Shown: positions 28,494-37,223 of the stretch, in pieces
Position numbering within the stretch: position 1 is the first letter of the stretch
How the letters are laid out: the number at the start of each line of letters is the position of its first letter
Assembly (NCBI RefSeq): GCF_013366925.1
Contig: NZ_JAALDK010000001.1
Location: forward strand, 2,363,089 to 2,427,088
Source of the DNA: Paraburkholderia youngii
GTDB taxonomy: Bacteria; Pseudomonadota; Gammaproteobacteria; Burkholderiales; Burkholderiaceae
Reading direction: 5' to 3'
DNA length: 64,000 nt
The notes under the pieces: generated by a model
The model's database searches: none
The model's input: only the letters and a program-made list of their open reading frames with translations
What the model was told of the DNA's origin: nothing
Program-made: the position numbers and the translations under genes

Positions 28494-29015
28494 TCACGCG
28501 AATTGCACGAGTTGCGCCGCGCGGTGATCGTTCCTCGCCCCGCTCTCGACAAACGCCTTCACGAGGCACAGCAGTGCGCGCACGCCCGTGCTCGGATGGC
28601 GCAGGCAGCAATCCACCTGATCGCTGCGGCTTTCGCCGAGCAGGCACCACGCGCAGAAGTGTTCGCAGTTGTTGGTCAGCAGGCGATAGCGGTTTTCGCC
28701 GAGGCGGGAGCGCGCGCGGCTCACTGCTTCGGCACCGACGTAGATCGCGCTCGGCGTCGCCCGAACCGACATCGAATGGCCAGCGGCGAAGCGCGCCAGT
28801 TCGACTTCCTCGACCGGGCCGCGATGCGCGGAACCCGCAAAGCCCGAGTAGTGCACGACGCGGCCGTTGCCGACATAGATGCCGTGATGTTCGTAGCCAT
28901 GGCGTTGCGTAACCAGATGCGCGCCGATCGGCAGATCGATCGTCGATGATGTGGTGTCGCAAGCGGCTGCGGATTGCGGTTCGTCGTCGCGGGTATCGAG
29001 CGTTTGGGTGTTCAT
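28494..29015 (-). CDS. LRAT-fold (NlpC/P60-like) acyltransferase or hydrolase
   Basis: Protein of 173 residues with the lecithin:retinol acyltransferase/H-REV107 fold. The three catalytic elements are in order: His43 in YEHHGIYVG, His55 in GRVVHYSG and Cys117 in NNCEHFCAWC. No signal peptide is seen. The family includes phospholipid acyltransferases and bacterial members of unknown substrate. ATG at 29015 follows GAGG; a longer start at 29042 is possible. A -24/-12 promoter lies upstream (29058-29073), divergent from the sigma-54 promoter of the GG-leader peptide gene at 29467, which places it in the same regulon. It could modify a peptide or a lipid, but the sequence does not show which. Confidence 0.8.
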   Translation of the reverse strand: MNTQTLDTRDDEPQSAAACDTTSSTIDLPIGAHLVTQRHGYEHHGIYVGNGRVVHYSGFAGSAHRGPVEEVELARFAAGHSMSVRATPSAIYVGAEAVSRARSRLGENRYRLLTNNCEHFCAWCLLGESRSDQVDCCLRHPSTGVRALLCLVKAFVESGARNDHRAAQLVQFA

Positions 29016-29057
29016 GGCTGGCCTCGTTCGCATTTCCAACACTGTTGCGACAGCTTT

Positions 29058-29073
29058 TGCATCATCCGGGCCA
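29058..29073 (-). promoter_or_regulatory. sigma-54 promoter of the LRAT-like gene
   Basis: On the minus strand the sequence is TGGCCCGGATGATGCA: GG and GC elements separated by exactly 10 bases, as required for sigma-54. It lies 42 bp before the LRAT-like start codon. Its central bases differ from the four peptide-gene promoters, so confidence is lower. Confidence 0.6.
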
Positions 29074-29082
29074 GTTGCCGGA

Positions 29083-29102
29083 AAGCCCGTATTTACGGGC
29101 TT
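29083..29102. repeat. perfect hairpin AAGCCCGTA/TACGGGCTT
   Basis: A 9-bp perfect inverted repeat with a 2-base centre, just upstream of the LRAT-like gene's sigma-54 promoter. No T-run follows. It could be a protein-binding site or an upstream terminator remnant. Confidence 0.45.
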
Positions 29103-29149
29103 GACGGCCGATCGAGCGGTTTTCTGAAGAGGTAGATGTCAGTACGAGA

Positions 29150-29176
29150 CCAACAGAAATCGCGCTGATCTGTTGG
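29150..29176. promoter_or_regulatory. candidate enhancer site (CCAACAG-N13-CTGTTGG)
   Basis: A 7-bp perfect inverted repeat in the divergent region. Related repeats lie upstream of the GG-leader genes at 42066 (minus) and 48260. It is 78 bp from the GG element of the LRAT promoter and about 215 bp from that of the peptide promoter, so one site could serve both. Proposed as a site for the sigma-54 activator at 30600-31955. Confidence 0.5.
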
Positions 29177-29389
29177 CGCGCGACGCTCATTTGCGAGCCG
29201 TGTCGCGCGCTGCTTCAGGTGAATGGAAAACGGAAGAGGACCCGCCTGAATGTGTTGGGTCCTACACCTGTTCGAAGGCGGGCTTGTTGGCCGGGAACCG
29301 ACCGATTGCGCCGACCGGATTCGTGGTAAAAGCCGCGAAACGCACGCCAGTCAAAGCGCTGCGGGTTTCGCGCCGAATCCGCCCCCGAT

Positions 29390-29405
29390 TGGCATGGCCT
29401 TTGCA
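29390..29405 (+). promoter_or_regulatory. sigma-54 promoter of GG-leader peptide A
   Basis: TGGCATGGCCTTTGCA: GG (29391-29392), 10 bases, GC (29403-29404), with TTGCA at -12. It is 62 bp before the start codon at 29467 and nearly identical to the promoters at 42143, 48170 and 49540. Confidence 0.85.
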
Positions 29406-29466
29406 CCATCGGGTGCAGGGTCCATTCAGCCGCGCACATTGCACACGCGGCCAACCGGAGAACGAT

Positions 29467-29754
29467 ATGTCCTGCATCAAATTGAACGACCTCTCGCTGA
29501 ACCTCGCGCTCGATCGCAAAGCGATGGCGGCGATTCGCGGTGGCGGCGGCGCGCCATGGATCTATGGCTGGATTCAGCCATACGTGCCGCAAACGCCTAG
29601 CATTGGGCCGGTGGTCAATCTGTACGAGGTCTCCAACAACTTCTATGCTAACCAGATGATCAACCAGTTCCAGTCGGTCGACGTACGCAACACCGGCGCG
29701 AACGCGACCCTCACCGTGTCTCCAGACGCACGCAACCGAAACCAGATGGTGTAG
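29467..29754 (+). CDS. double-glycine leader peptide A
   Basis: Peptide precursor of 95 residues. The leader has the shared pattern (KLNDLS, LDRKAM, AIRGG) with GG at 25-26, followed by two more Gly. The core of about 69 residues is rich in Asn, Pro, Tyr and Trp (APWIYGWIQPYVPQTP) and has no Cys, so it is not a lanthipeptide or disulfide-bonded type. GGAG precedes ATG 29467. The PP2C gene starts 5 bp after the stop. The leader should be removed by the C39 domain of the exporter at 31952. Bacteriocin, signal or surface peptide are all possible. Confidence 0.85.
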   Translation: MSCIKLNDLSLNLALDRKAMAAIRGGGGAPWIYGWIQPYVPQTPSIGPVVNLYEVSNNFYANQMINQFQSVDVRNTGANATLTVSPDARNRNQMV

Positions 29755-29759
29755 CCGTT

Positions 29760-30530
29760 GTGACCTGCGAGAGCCAATTTCGCTGGACATCGTCCGCGCG
29801 TTCCGACACGGGACGGGTCCGCGAAATCAACGAAGATGCCTGCCTCAACGAGCCCGAGGCGGGACGCTGGGCTGTCGCCGATGGGATGGGCGGTCACGCG
29901 GTCGGCGACGTTGCGAGCCGCACCGTGATCGACGCGTTGACTCAACTGGCAGCGCCGCACGGCCTCAGAATGCTGATCGCCGATGTACGCGCGCGTCTGC
30001 AATTCGCGAACCGTCAGTTGCGCGATGAAGCCGAGCGCCGCCAGGTGCAGCGCATCGGCAGCACCGTGGTCGTGCTGCTTGCCTGCGATCGCTTCTGCGG
30101 CTACGTGTGGGCCGGCGACAGCCGCATCTACCTGTACCGCGACGGACAGTTACGGCAACTGACGCGCGATCACAGCCAGGTCGAGGAACTGCGCTCGCTC
30201 GGCGTCATCACCGACGAAGAGGCACGCAATCATCCGGCGCAACACATGATCACGCGCGCGGTCGGCGCAACGGATCTGCTCGAACTCGACGACGACGCGA
30301 TCGAAGTCGCCGACGGCGATGTGTTCCTGTTGTGCAGCGACGGTCTGAGCAACGAACTGAGCGACGACGAAATCGCCGGCGTGCTGACCTCGGCGGAGCG
30401 TGAAAACGCATGCTGCGAACTGGTCGACCTCGCGCTCGCGCGCGGCGGACGCGACAACATCACGGCCGTGGTCGTCGAAGCGCAAGACCCGAATGCGGCG
30501 GACAAGACCTTGCTGAATCCGGCGCCTTGA
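29760..30530 (+). CDS. PP2C-family Ser/Thr protein phosphatase
   Basis: Mn/Mg-dependent protein phosphatase of 256 residues, cytoplasmic. Metal-binding motifs are complete: REINEDA near residue 24, VADGMGGHAVGD near 40, SDGLSNELSDDE near 195 and GGRDNITAVVVE near 230; the AGDSRIYLYRDG strand is typical of the Stp/PrpC type. It starts at GTG 29760, 5 bp after the stop of GG-leader gene A, so it is co-transcribed with it from a sigma-54 promoter. It is expected to oppose the kinase at 45676 and set phosphorylation of FHA ligands or of the activator. Confidence 0.92.
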   Translation: MTCESQFRWTSSARSDTGRVREINEDACLNEPEAGRWAVADGMGGHAVGDVASRTVIDALTQLAAPHGLRMLIADVRARLQFANRQLRDEAERRQVQRIGSTVVVLLACDRFCGYVWAGDSRIYLYRDGQLRQLTRDHSQVEELRSLGVITDEEARNHPAQHMITRAVGATDLLELDDDAIEVADGDVFLLCSDGLSNELSDDEIAGVLTSAERENACCELVDLALARGGRDNITAVVVEAQDPNAADKTLLNPAP

Positions 30531-30564
30531 TGGTCTTCAGGCACGCGTTTGAGCGAGCCTTCTG

Positions 30565-30600
30565 TGGTTCCTTCAGTGGTCCCTTCAGTGGTCCTTCCAT
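30565..30600. repeat. three 12-bp tandem repeats between convergent genes
   Basis: TGGTTCCTTCAG, TGGTCCCTTCAG and an imperfect third copy, TGGTCCTTCCAT, fill the end of the gap between the phosphatase and the convergent activator gene. No function is evident. Confidence 0.6.
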
Positions 30601-31955
30601 CAGCCTTCGTCGTCTTCCTCATCGCGCTCGTTCGTGCCGTTTTTCGTGGGCGGCGCATTGCGATTGCGGAAATCCTTCGAGTGCAGGCCATGCTTTTTCA
30701 GCAGCATCTGCAAGTGCGAGCGATTCATATCGATGCGCCGCGCCAGCTCGGCGACCGTTCCGCCGACTTCACGCAGTCCGCGTTCGAGAAACGCTTTCTC
30801 GGCGTCGTCGCTGGCCGCCCGCTTCGCGTCGCTCAACGACATCAGATTCGCGACACTGATCGGCTGCTCGCCGCTCGCCTGCCCGCCCTCCGCCTGCGCC
30901 GCCGCTGAACCGGGTGCGGCCGGTCGCATATCGAGCGGCAAGTGCTCGACGTCGGCCATATCAGCAGCCAGACATGAGATGCGATACATCACGTTGCGCA
31001 ATTCGCGGATATTGCCCGGATACGCGTAGCTCAACAGAAAGTCGCGCAAACGCGGCGTCAATCTGACCGGCCTGCGTTTCAGCGTGCCCGCCGCCTCGTC
31101 GCCGAACCACGCAATCAGCAACGGAATTTCGTCGCGCCGTTCGCGTAGCGGCGGCAGCGTCACGTGAATCACGCTGAGCCGGTAGAACAGATCCTCGCGA
31201 AACCGGCCTTCCTCGCTGAGCTTGCGCAGATTGCGATTGGTCGCCGCGACGATGCGCGTATCGACCGCGATCGTTTCGTCGGAACCGACGCGTTGAATCT
31301 CGTGCGCTTCGAGCACGCGCAGCAGCTTGACCTGGCCCGCGAGCGGCAACTCGCCGATTTCGTCGAGAAAGATCGTGCCCGTGTGCGCGCTTTCGAATTT
31401 GCCCTTGCGGTCGTTCGACGCGCCGGTAAATGCGCCCTTGCGATGCCCGAAAAGCTCCGATTCCAGCAGATTGTCCGGAATCGCGCCGCAGTTCACCGAA
31501 ATGAACGGCTTGTCCGCACGCGCGCCATTCGCGTGAATCACTTTCGCCATCAGCTCTTTGCCGGTGCCGCTCTCTCCATCGATCAACACCGGCAAATCGG
31601 TCGGCGCGGCTTTTTCCGCGATTTCGAGCGATTCGAGCAGCCGCGGATTGTCGCCGAACGTGCCCTCGAAAATAAAGCTCCGTTCGAGCAGCGCCTTGCG
31701 GCGCGCTCCACGCGATTGCTCCGCGCTCGTCTGCGGCTCGCCCGCGGTGGCTGCCTGCACGAAGCGCTCCTTGTGCGAAAGCTGCATCACTTCGTCGCGC
31801 AACGAGGTGGCCTGCCTGAGCAGCTTGTCGATATCGGCGCGTTCGAGCCGCGACGACCAGCGCAACGTGGAGCGCAGGATCTCGATCCGCTCGATCAGTC
31901 CCGCGTACGATATCGCGGGACTCGCCTCTTCAATCTGGTCGAGTATCTTCATCAT
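30600..31955 (-). CDS. sigma-54-dependent transcriptional activator
   Basis: Bacterial enhancer-binding protein of 451 residues. The central AAA+ domain (about 95-320) has Walker A GESGTGKE, the sigma-54 contact loop GAFTGA, Walker [13 protein letters not shown] and the R-finger region [11 protein letters not shown]-terminal Fis-type helix-turn-helix ([25 protein letters not shown]) is near 390-420, with a charged tail. The N-terminal 95 residues are helical and match no receiver, GAF or FHA domain I recognise. Its start overlaps the exporter stop (ATGA), so it is made with the export machinery and probably activates the -24/-12 promoters of the GG-leader genes, giving positive feedback. ATG at 31955 or 31952 can serve. 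Confidence 0.92.
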   Translation of the reverse strand: MMKILDQIEEASPAISYAGLIERIEILRSTLRWSSRLERADIDKLLRQATSLRDEVMQLSHKERFVQAATAGEPQTSAEQSRGARRKALLERSFIFEGTFGDNPRLLESLEIAEKAAPTDLPVLIDGESGTGKELMAKVIHANGARADKPFISVNCGAIPDNLLESELFGHRKGAFTGASNDRKGKFESAHTGTIFLDEIGELPLAGQVKLLRVLEAHEIQRVGSDETIAVDTRIVAATNRNLRKLSEEGRFREDLFYRLSVIHVTLPPLRERRDEIPLLIAWFGDEAAGTLKRRPVRLTPRLRDFLLSYAYPGNIRELRNVMYRISCLAADMADVEHLPLDMRPAAPGSAAAQAEGGQASGEQPISVANLMSLSDAKRAASDDAEKAFLERGLREVGGTVAELARRIDMNRSHLQMLLKKHGLHSKDFRNRNAPPTKNGTNERDEEDDEG

Positions 31956-34900
31956 GATGCACTCAACTGTTTCTGCACGAGCTGATAGTACATGCCGCCG
32001 CGCTGGATCAGCTCCTCGTGACGGCCCTGTTCGACGATCGCGCCTTCATACAGCACGAGAATCTTGTCCGCGCGCATGATCGTGCTGAGCCGATGCGCGA
32101 TGATCACCGCCGTGCGGCCCTTCAGGATGTCGTGCATATTGCCGAGAATATTGCTTTCCGATTGCGAGTCGAGCGCCGATGTCGCCTCGTCGAATACGAG
32201 CAGACGCGGATCGTGATACAACGCGCGCGCAATGCACAGCCGCTGGATCTGACCACCCGACAAGCCGATGCCGCGCTCGCCGACGACCTGCTCATAACCG
32301 AGCGGCATCTTGCTGATGAAGCCATGCGCGTCGGCCATTTTCGCGACCTCCTCGATGCGCCGGCGGTCCGGCGCGTCGTCGCCGCTCGCGATGTTCTCGG
32401 CTATCGTGCCCGAGAACAGCAGGTTGCTCTGCATCACGTAGCCGATTTGCGCGCGGAAATAAGCCTTGTCGATCACGCCGGAGTCGTAACCGTCGATCGT
32501 CATTTTCCCTTCGCTCGGCTGATAGAACCCGACCAGCAGCTTCGCGAGCGTGGTTTTTCCCGAGCCGCTGCGCCCGACGATCGCGACCAGTTCACCGGGC
32601 TTGATATCGAAGCTGATGTTCTCGAGCACATAAGCGGAATCCTCTTCGCCATAGCGGAAATAGACGCCTTGCAGACTGATTTCGCCCTGCAGTTCCGGCA
32701 GCATGACGCGGGAAGGCAGATCCTGCGGCTTCTGTTCGGGCTCGATATCGAGCACATCGCCGAGCCGTTCCATTGCGACACCCGCATCGTTGAGCATGCT
32801 CCACAAGCCGACGAGACCCATCAGCGGACTCAATACGCTGCCCATGAATGCATTGAACGCGATCAACTGGCCGATCGTCAATTCGCGTGCGAGTACCAGA
32901 TTCGCGCCGACCCAAAGAATCGCAATCGTCGTGGCCGCATTCAGCAATTGGCTGCCAAAGCTGACCAGAATATTGAATGCGTGCGCGCGATACTGCAATT
33001 CGAGCGCCTTCGCGTATTTCTTTTCCCAGCGCAAGCGCACCGGCCTCTCGATGCCCATGCCCTTGACCGTCTCGACGCCGGAGAGCGCCTCCATCAGGAA
33101 CGACTTCGCCTCGGTCGATGCCGTAAACACCTCGCGCGCGTAGCCCTTGATCTTCGGTGTCGCGATCACCGTGAGTCCCATGATCGGAATCACGAATGCG
33201 ATCAACACCAGCGTCATCTTCACGTTGTACACGAACATGATCGTGAAGTAGATGAAGATCATCAGCAGATTCAGCGCGGTCGTCACGGTGGATTCGGTCA
33301 GGAACGCGCGGATCGTCTGGTTCTCCTGAAAGCGCGCGAAGATATCGCCGGTCTTGCGCTTTGCGAAGAATGAGAACGGCAGCGACAACGTATGCTTGAA
33401 GAACTGCGACATCATTGCGAAATCCATGTTGCGGACCATGAAGTTCGCAAGATACGCGCGTATCGTCGACATCAGCTGTGTAAAGACGCTGGAGATGATG
33501 AGCCCGCCGATCAGCATATGCAGCAGACTGACGTTCTGATGCACGATCACGCCGTCGAGAATGTTCTGAATGATCAGCGGTGGAATCACGCCGAGCACCT
33601 GGATCACGAAGGTCGCCAGGAATAGATAGCCGAGTATCTTGCGGTACGGCTTCAGGTATCCGACAAAACGAATCCACGGCGAGCGCTCGGCCGACATCTG
33701 CAACAGTTGCGATCCGCCGGTAAACAATAGGCAGGTGCCGCTCCAGCCGCGTTCGAAATCTTCGACGCTCAGCTTTCTGAAACCGAGTGCCGGGTCCGCC
33801 ACCCAGACATACTCTTTCGACAGCCCGTACACGATCACATAGTGGTAGCCCTCCCAATGCACGATGAACGGCAGATCGAAGCCGCGCAGCGAATCGAACG
33901 TGCATTGCACCCCGCGCGTCGTGAAGCCGAGCGACTCGCCCGCGCGCGCGAGGCTGTCGAGCGTCGCACCCTGCGTCGTCACGTTCGCGAGTTCGCGCAG
34001 TTTGCCGAGCGTCATCGGAATGCCGTAATGGCGGCAGATCATCGCGAGACACGCGGCGCCGCAATCCATTTCCTCGGCCTGCTCGACGAGCGCGAAACGC
34101 CGGATGATCTTCTCGCCGAGTTCCGGCCTGCTCTGCAGGTCGAGCATCAACGGCAGCTTGCGCCGCTGTTCGAGCCGCTTTTGGCGCTGCAATTCGCGGT
34201 CGCCGTAGCGGATGCGCTCGTCGAGTACTTCGCGCAGTTTCGGATTGCGTTCGAGAATGAAATGGACGGTACGCTCGGGGATCACCAGCAGCCGCGTGTC
34301 GGTGGTCGCAACCACCGATGCCATCTGTTCCTGGCGCATCAGGCACGCCTTCTCGCCGAAGATTTCGCCTTCGCCGAGCGTCGCGAGCGTGTAGTCGTGA
34401 CCCTCCTCGTGCCGCACGATGCGCACCTGGCCTTGCCGCACCACATAAAGCCGCCTGTCCTCGCGGCCGTCCTGTTTCAGAATCTCCTTGCCGGCAGCCA
34501 CCCTTTTTGCGCCGACGCTGCGCACGTACTCTTCGAGTTCCGCCTTGTTCAGCTTGCCGCGCAGGTCGAACAGTTGCGCGACGAAGCCGCCGGCCGAATT
34601 GATCGCGACATAGCTGGCGACGAACGCCAGCGCGGCGGCGTTGGCCGCCATCACCGGTTCGATCGCGCTGCGCGGAATGAACAGCACTTCGGTCTTGCCG
34701 GACGAACGTACCGACGCTTCGTGAACGTACGAGCGCAACATCGCAATGTCGGCAAAGATCTCCCCCGACTTGCGCACGCCCATGCTGGTTTCCTTGCCGT
34801 GCTCCTCGGTAAAGATACGCACCGTGCCCGAGCGGATCACAAAGAGACCATCGGCCACTTCGCCAGCCGAGCACACCGTTTCGCCGAACGAATAGAACTT

Positions 34901-35020
34901 TGCCTGCGCGTATTCGGCAAGCCGCTCCAATTCGTCGCGCGAGAATGGCGACAGGATCTCCACCGAAGCGAGAAATTCGGCGGTGGAGGGCGCGGATGGC
35001 GCGGTCTGAGGAGCGTCCAT
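31952..35020 (-). CDS. peptidase-containing ABC exporter with two cNMP-binding domains
   Basis: Bifunctional exporter of 1022 residues. Order: cyclic-nucleotide-binding-like domain 1 (about 18-140), domain 2 (about 165-285), C39 peptidase (about 305-435), six-helix ABC transmembrane domain (about 455-740) and nucleotide-binding domain (about 770-1010). The C39 triad is visible: Cys320 in EEMDCGAACLAMI, His393 in GYHYVIVYG and Asp409 in VADPALG. Walker A GRSGSGKT, signature LSGGQIQR and Walker B LLVFDEATSALD are intact. C39 domains cut leaders after Gly-Gly while the ABC part exports the core, matching the six GG-leader peptides here. The double regulatory N-terminus recalls HetC-like exporters of cyanobacteria. 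Ligands of the cNMP domains are unknown. Confidence 0.95.
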   Translation of the reverse strand: MDAPQTAPSAPSTAEFLASVEILSPFSRDELERLAEYAQAKFYSFGETVCSAGEVADGLFVIRSGTVRIFTEEHGKETSMGVRKSGEIFADIAMLRSYVHEASVRSSGKTEVLFIPRSAIEPVMAANAAALAFVASYVAINSAGGFVAQLFDLRGKLNKAELEEYVRSVGAKRVAAGKEILKQDGREDRRLYVVRQGQVRIVRHEEGHDYTLATLGEGEIFGEKACLMRQEQMASVVATTDTRLLVIPERTVHFILERNPKLREVLDERIRYGDRELQRQKRLEQRRKLPLMLDLQSRPELGEKIIRRFALVEQAEEMDCGAACLAMICRHYGIPMTLGKLRELANVTTQGATLDSLARAGESLGFTTRGVQCTFDSLRGFDLPFIVHWEGYHYVIVYGLSKEYVWVADPALGFRKLSVEDFERGWSGTCLLFTGGSQLLQMSAERSPWIRFVGYLKPYRKILGYLFLATFVIQVLGVIPPLIIQNILDGVIVHQNVSLLHMLIGGLIISSVFTQLMSTIRAYLANFMVRNMDFAMMSQFFKHTLSLPFSFFAKRKTGDIFARFQENQTIRAFLTESTVTTALNLLMIFIYFTIMFVYNVKMTLVLIAFVIPIMGLTVIATPKIKGYAREVFTASTEAKSFLMEALSGVETVKGMGIERPVRLRWEKKYAKALELQYRAHAFNILVSFGSQLLNAATTIAILWVGANLVLARELTIGQLIAFNAFMGSVLSPLMGLVGLWSMLNDAGVAMERLGDVLDIEPEQKPQDLPSRVMLPELQGEISLQGVYFRYGEEDSAYVLENISFDIKPGELVAIVGRSGSGKTTLAKLLVGFYQPSEGKMTIDGYDSGVIDKAYFRAQIGYVMQSNLLFSGTIAENIASGDDAPDRRRIEEVAKMADAHGFISKMPLGYEQVVGERGIGLSGGQIQRLCIARALYHDPRLLVFDEATSALDSQSESNILGNMHDILKGRTAVIIAHRLSTIMRADKILVLYEGAIVEQGRHEELIQRGGMYYQLVQKQLSAS

Positions 35021-35059
35021 GTATCGGTGAGCCTCGCTTTATCGGGCGCTAGTCGGGTA

Positions 35060-35812
35060 CTAGCGCGCTTCGATCACGTGTTCCTGGGCGCGGGCGATCA
35101 GCCAGCTTTCGCGCAGCAAACGGCGGATTTCGGTCGCCACGTCGGCATCGAGCGTGGCCGGATATTTGGCCGTCACCGCGAAGATCTCGAAACACGAACG
35201 GTCGGCCGACGGAAACGGACCAAGCAGATCGCCGACCGCCGCATTGAAGATCTTCGCCTCGATATCGGGCTTCAGCGAACCGCGCAGTACCTTGCCGATC
35301 ACGCCGCCGGACTCGCGCGTATCCGCAATCGAATGCTCGCGCGCCATCTCGGCGAAGGCGTCGGGGTCGTCGTGCAGGTACGAGATCATTTCCTTCGCCT
35401 TGCCTTCGCTATCGAGCACGATATGGCTGACTTCGATCGCGTCGAACTTCGGTGAATTCAACGCGAAGTAATCACGGATCGCCGCGTCGTTACCGATGTC
35501 GTCGAGCATCTTCTCCTGATAGAGCCCGTCGGTAATGAACGCCTCGAATTCGTCGAGGCTCACGTGCAGCGCGTCGAGATAATGATTCATGTCAGCCGCG
35601 CGATGCAGCCCGCGCACGCGGCGAAACTGGTCCGCGCGCTGCTGGATCTCATCGGCACTGACAGTGATGCCCTGCTTTTTCGCAGCATGGACGGTAAGCT
35701 TGTCGCGCACGATCTGCTCGATCAGGCTCTCGAACTGGCCGGTCAGTTTCAGAAGACGAATGAACTCGTCAACGTTCACGACTTCATCATCGATACGCAC
35801 TATCGCGGTCAT
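35060..35812 (-). CDS. parvulin-type peptidyl-prolyl isomerase, leaderless
   Basis: PpiC/SurA-like protein of 250 residues. An N-terminal helical chaperone region (about 1-115) is followed by a rotamase domain (about 120-220) with VSHIVLDSEGKAKE and ESGGVIGKVLRGSL. It lacks a signal peptide, so it should act in the cytoplasm, unlike SurA or PrsA. Position between the adaptor and exporter genes (gaps 37 and 39 bp) suggests it keeps precursor peptides unfolded or delivers them to the C39 domain. ATG at 35812 follows AAGGAG. Confidence 0.87.
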   Translation of the reverse strand: MTAIVRIDDEVVNVDEFIRLLKLTGQFESLIEQIVRDKLTVHAAKKQGITVSADEIQQRADQFRRVRGLHRAADMNHYLDALHVSLDEFEAFITDGLYQEKMLDDIGNDAAIRDYFALNSPKFDAIEVSHIVLDSEGKAKEMISYLHDDPDAFAEMAREHSIADTRESGGVIGKVLRGSLKPDIEAKIFNAAVGDLLGPFPSADRSCFEIFAVTAKYPATLDADVATEIRRLLRESWLIARAQEHVIEAR

Positions 35813-35849
35813 TTGTTCTGCTCCTTGCTGGGATGTTTGATTCGCGCGC

Positions 35850-37223
35850 TCAACCCGCCACCTCTCTGAACGGATCGAGACCGAGGTCGATCAGGCGCCG
35901 CTCCCGCACGACGATTTCCGCATTGGCGGTCATGCCGTAACGCAGTGGGTAACGCGTGCCGGCCACCTGGTAGTAATCCTTGTCGAGCGTGACGCGGCCC
36001 TCGTAGACCGGTTGCTTGTCCTGCGCGGACGGCTTCGTGGCCGGCGAGATATACGCGAGCGTGCCGCTGATCAATCCGTAGCGCTGGTAAGGAAACGCAT
36101 TGAACTTCAATTTGACCGGCAGGCCCACGTGCAGAAAGGCGCGGTCGTGTTCGGAGATTTCGATCTTCAGCACGGGCCGCGCGTCTTTTGGCGCAATGCC
36201 GCCGAGCGGTGCATTCGCCTGAATCTTGTCGCCGCGCTGCGTCGACGTGACGTCGGTAATCACGCCGGAAACCGGCGCCAGAATCAGCAGAAAATTGTCT
36301 TTATCGATGTTCTCGAAGCGCACGCGCGCGGCGGCTTCGGCTTCCAGACGCGCGCTTTGCAATTGCACGCGCAGTTTGTCTTCCGCATCGGTGACGTCGC
36401 GCACCGCCTGATCGTATTGCAGCTGCAGATCGGTGCTTTGCTGCCCGCTCGTCGCGAGTTGCGCATTCGCCTGCGCGTATTCATGGCTCAAGCGAAAGTC
36501 CAGCTCGGCCAGCTTCGACTGCGCGACACGGAAGGCGTTATCCGCTTCGAGCGCGGCCGTGCGTTTCTGCTCGACCTGCAATTCGGCGATGCCGCCGCCG
36601 CCCGGCTGCGCGAACAGCCGCGAATAGCGATCGAGTTCCTGGTTCGCCGCTTCGCGCGCGCGGCGCGCATTATCGAGCGAGCTGCGCGCTTCGTCGAGTT
36701 CGGCCTTCTGCCCTTCGGCAAGTTTGGTCGTGCCTTCCGAAACGCGATTCTCGTGCAGACGCTCCTCGACTTCGAGTTGCGCCTTCAACGACGCAGCCTT
36801 GCGTTCCATCAACGCCTTTTTCTCCGGAAACTGCTTCCATTCGCGTTCGGCGTCTTCGAGTTTCAGTTGCGCCTGTAACGCGTTGCTCGCAGCTTCGATC
36901 GCGCCGCGCGCATTGAGCCGCGCGAGCACGTCGCCTTTCGACACCGGCTGCCCCTCGGCGATATACAGATCCGCGAGCTCGCCGTCGATCGGCGTATAGA
37001 TGCGTCGCACCTCCGATTCCGGCGACAACGTGCCGGGCGCACTGACGATCACATCCGCGCGGCCGACGAACGACCACAGCAGGCCCGACACGACGAGCGC
37101 AACCATCGCCCAGATCAGCGCGCGCGCAATCCGCACCGGCTCGGACGTGAGGATCGCGATGCCTTCGACGCTATGATCTTCGAGCGCCTCCGACAACGGT
37201 CTAGGGTGAGGATCGCGTTTCAC
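35850..37223 (-). CDS. HlyD-family periplasmic adaptor of the exporter
   Basis: Membrane fusion protein of 457 residues. A cytoplasmic N-terminus is followed by one transmembrane helix (about 38-58), a biotinyl-lipoyl-like segment (IYTPIDGELADLYIAEGQPV), a long coiled coil (about 115-310) and a C-terminal beta-barrel domain. It links the ABC exporter to the outer-membrane factor. A TTG start at 37238 is possible, but GTG at 37223 has GGAGG eight bases upstream and was chosen; the gene then overlaps the FHA gene by 23 bp. Confidence 0.9.
   Translation of the reverse strand: MKRDPHPRPLSEALEDHSVEGIAILTSEPVRIARALIWAMVALVVSGLLWSFVGRADVIVSAPGTLSPESEVRRIYTPIDGELADLYIAEGQPVSKGDVLARLNARGAIEAASNALQAQLKLEDAEREWKQFPEKKALMERKAASLKAQLEVEERLHENRVSEGTTKLAEGQKAELDEARSSLDNARRAREAANQELDRYSRLFAQPGGGGIAELQVEQKRTAALEADNAFRVAQSKLAELDFRLSHEYAQANAQLATSGQQSTDLQLQYDQAVRDVTDAEDKLRVQLQSARLEAEAAARVRFENIDKDNFLLILAPVSGVITDVTSTQRGDKIQANAPLGGIAPKDARPVLKIEISEHDRAFLHVGLPVKLKFNAFPYQRYGLISGTLAYISPATKPSAQDKQPVYEGRVTLDKDYYQVAGTRYPLRYGMTANAEIVVRERRLIDLGLDPFREVAG

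Larger units (their letters stand above)
29016..29466. other. divergent regulatory region between LRAT-like and GG-leader genes
   Basis: A 451-bp region without a supported gene. It holds two opposing -24/-12 promoters (29058-29073 minus; 29390-29405 plus), an inverted repeat CCAACA/TGTTGG at 29150-29176 and a hairpin at 29083-29102. In frame with the peptide gene an open frame runs back to 29173, but it has no ribosome site. Confidence 0.7.
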
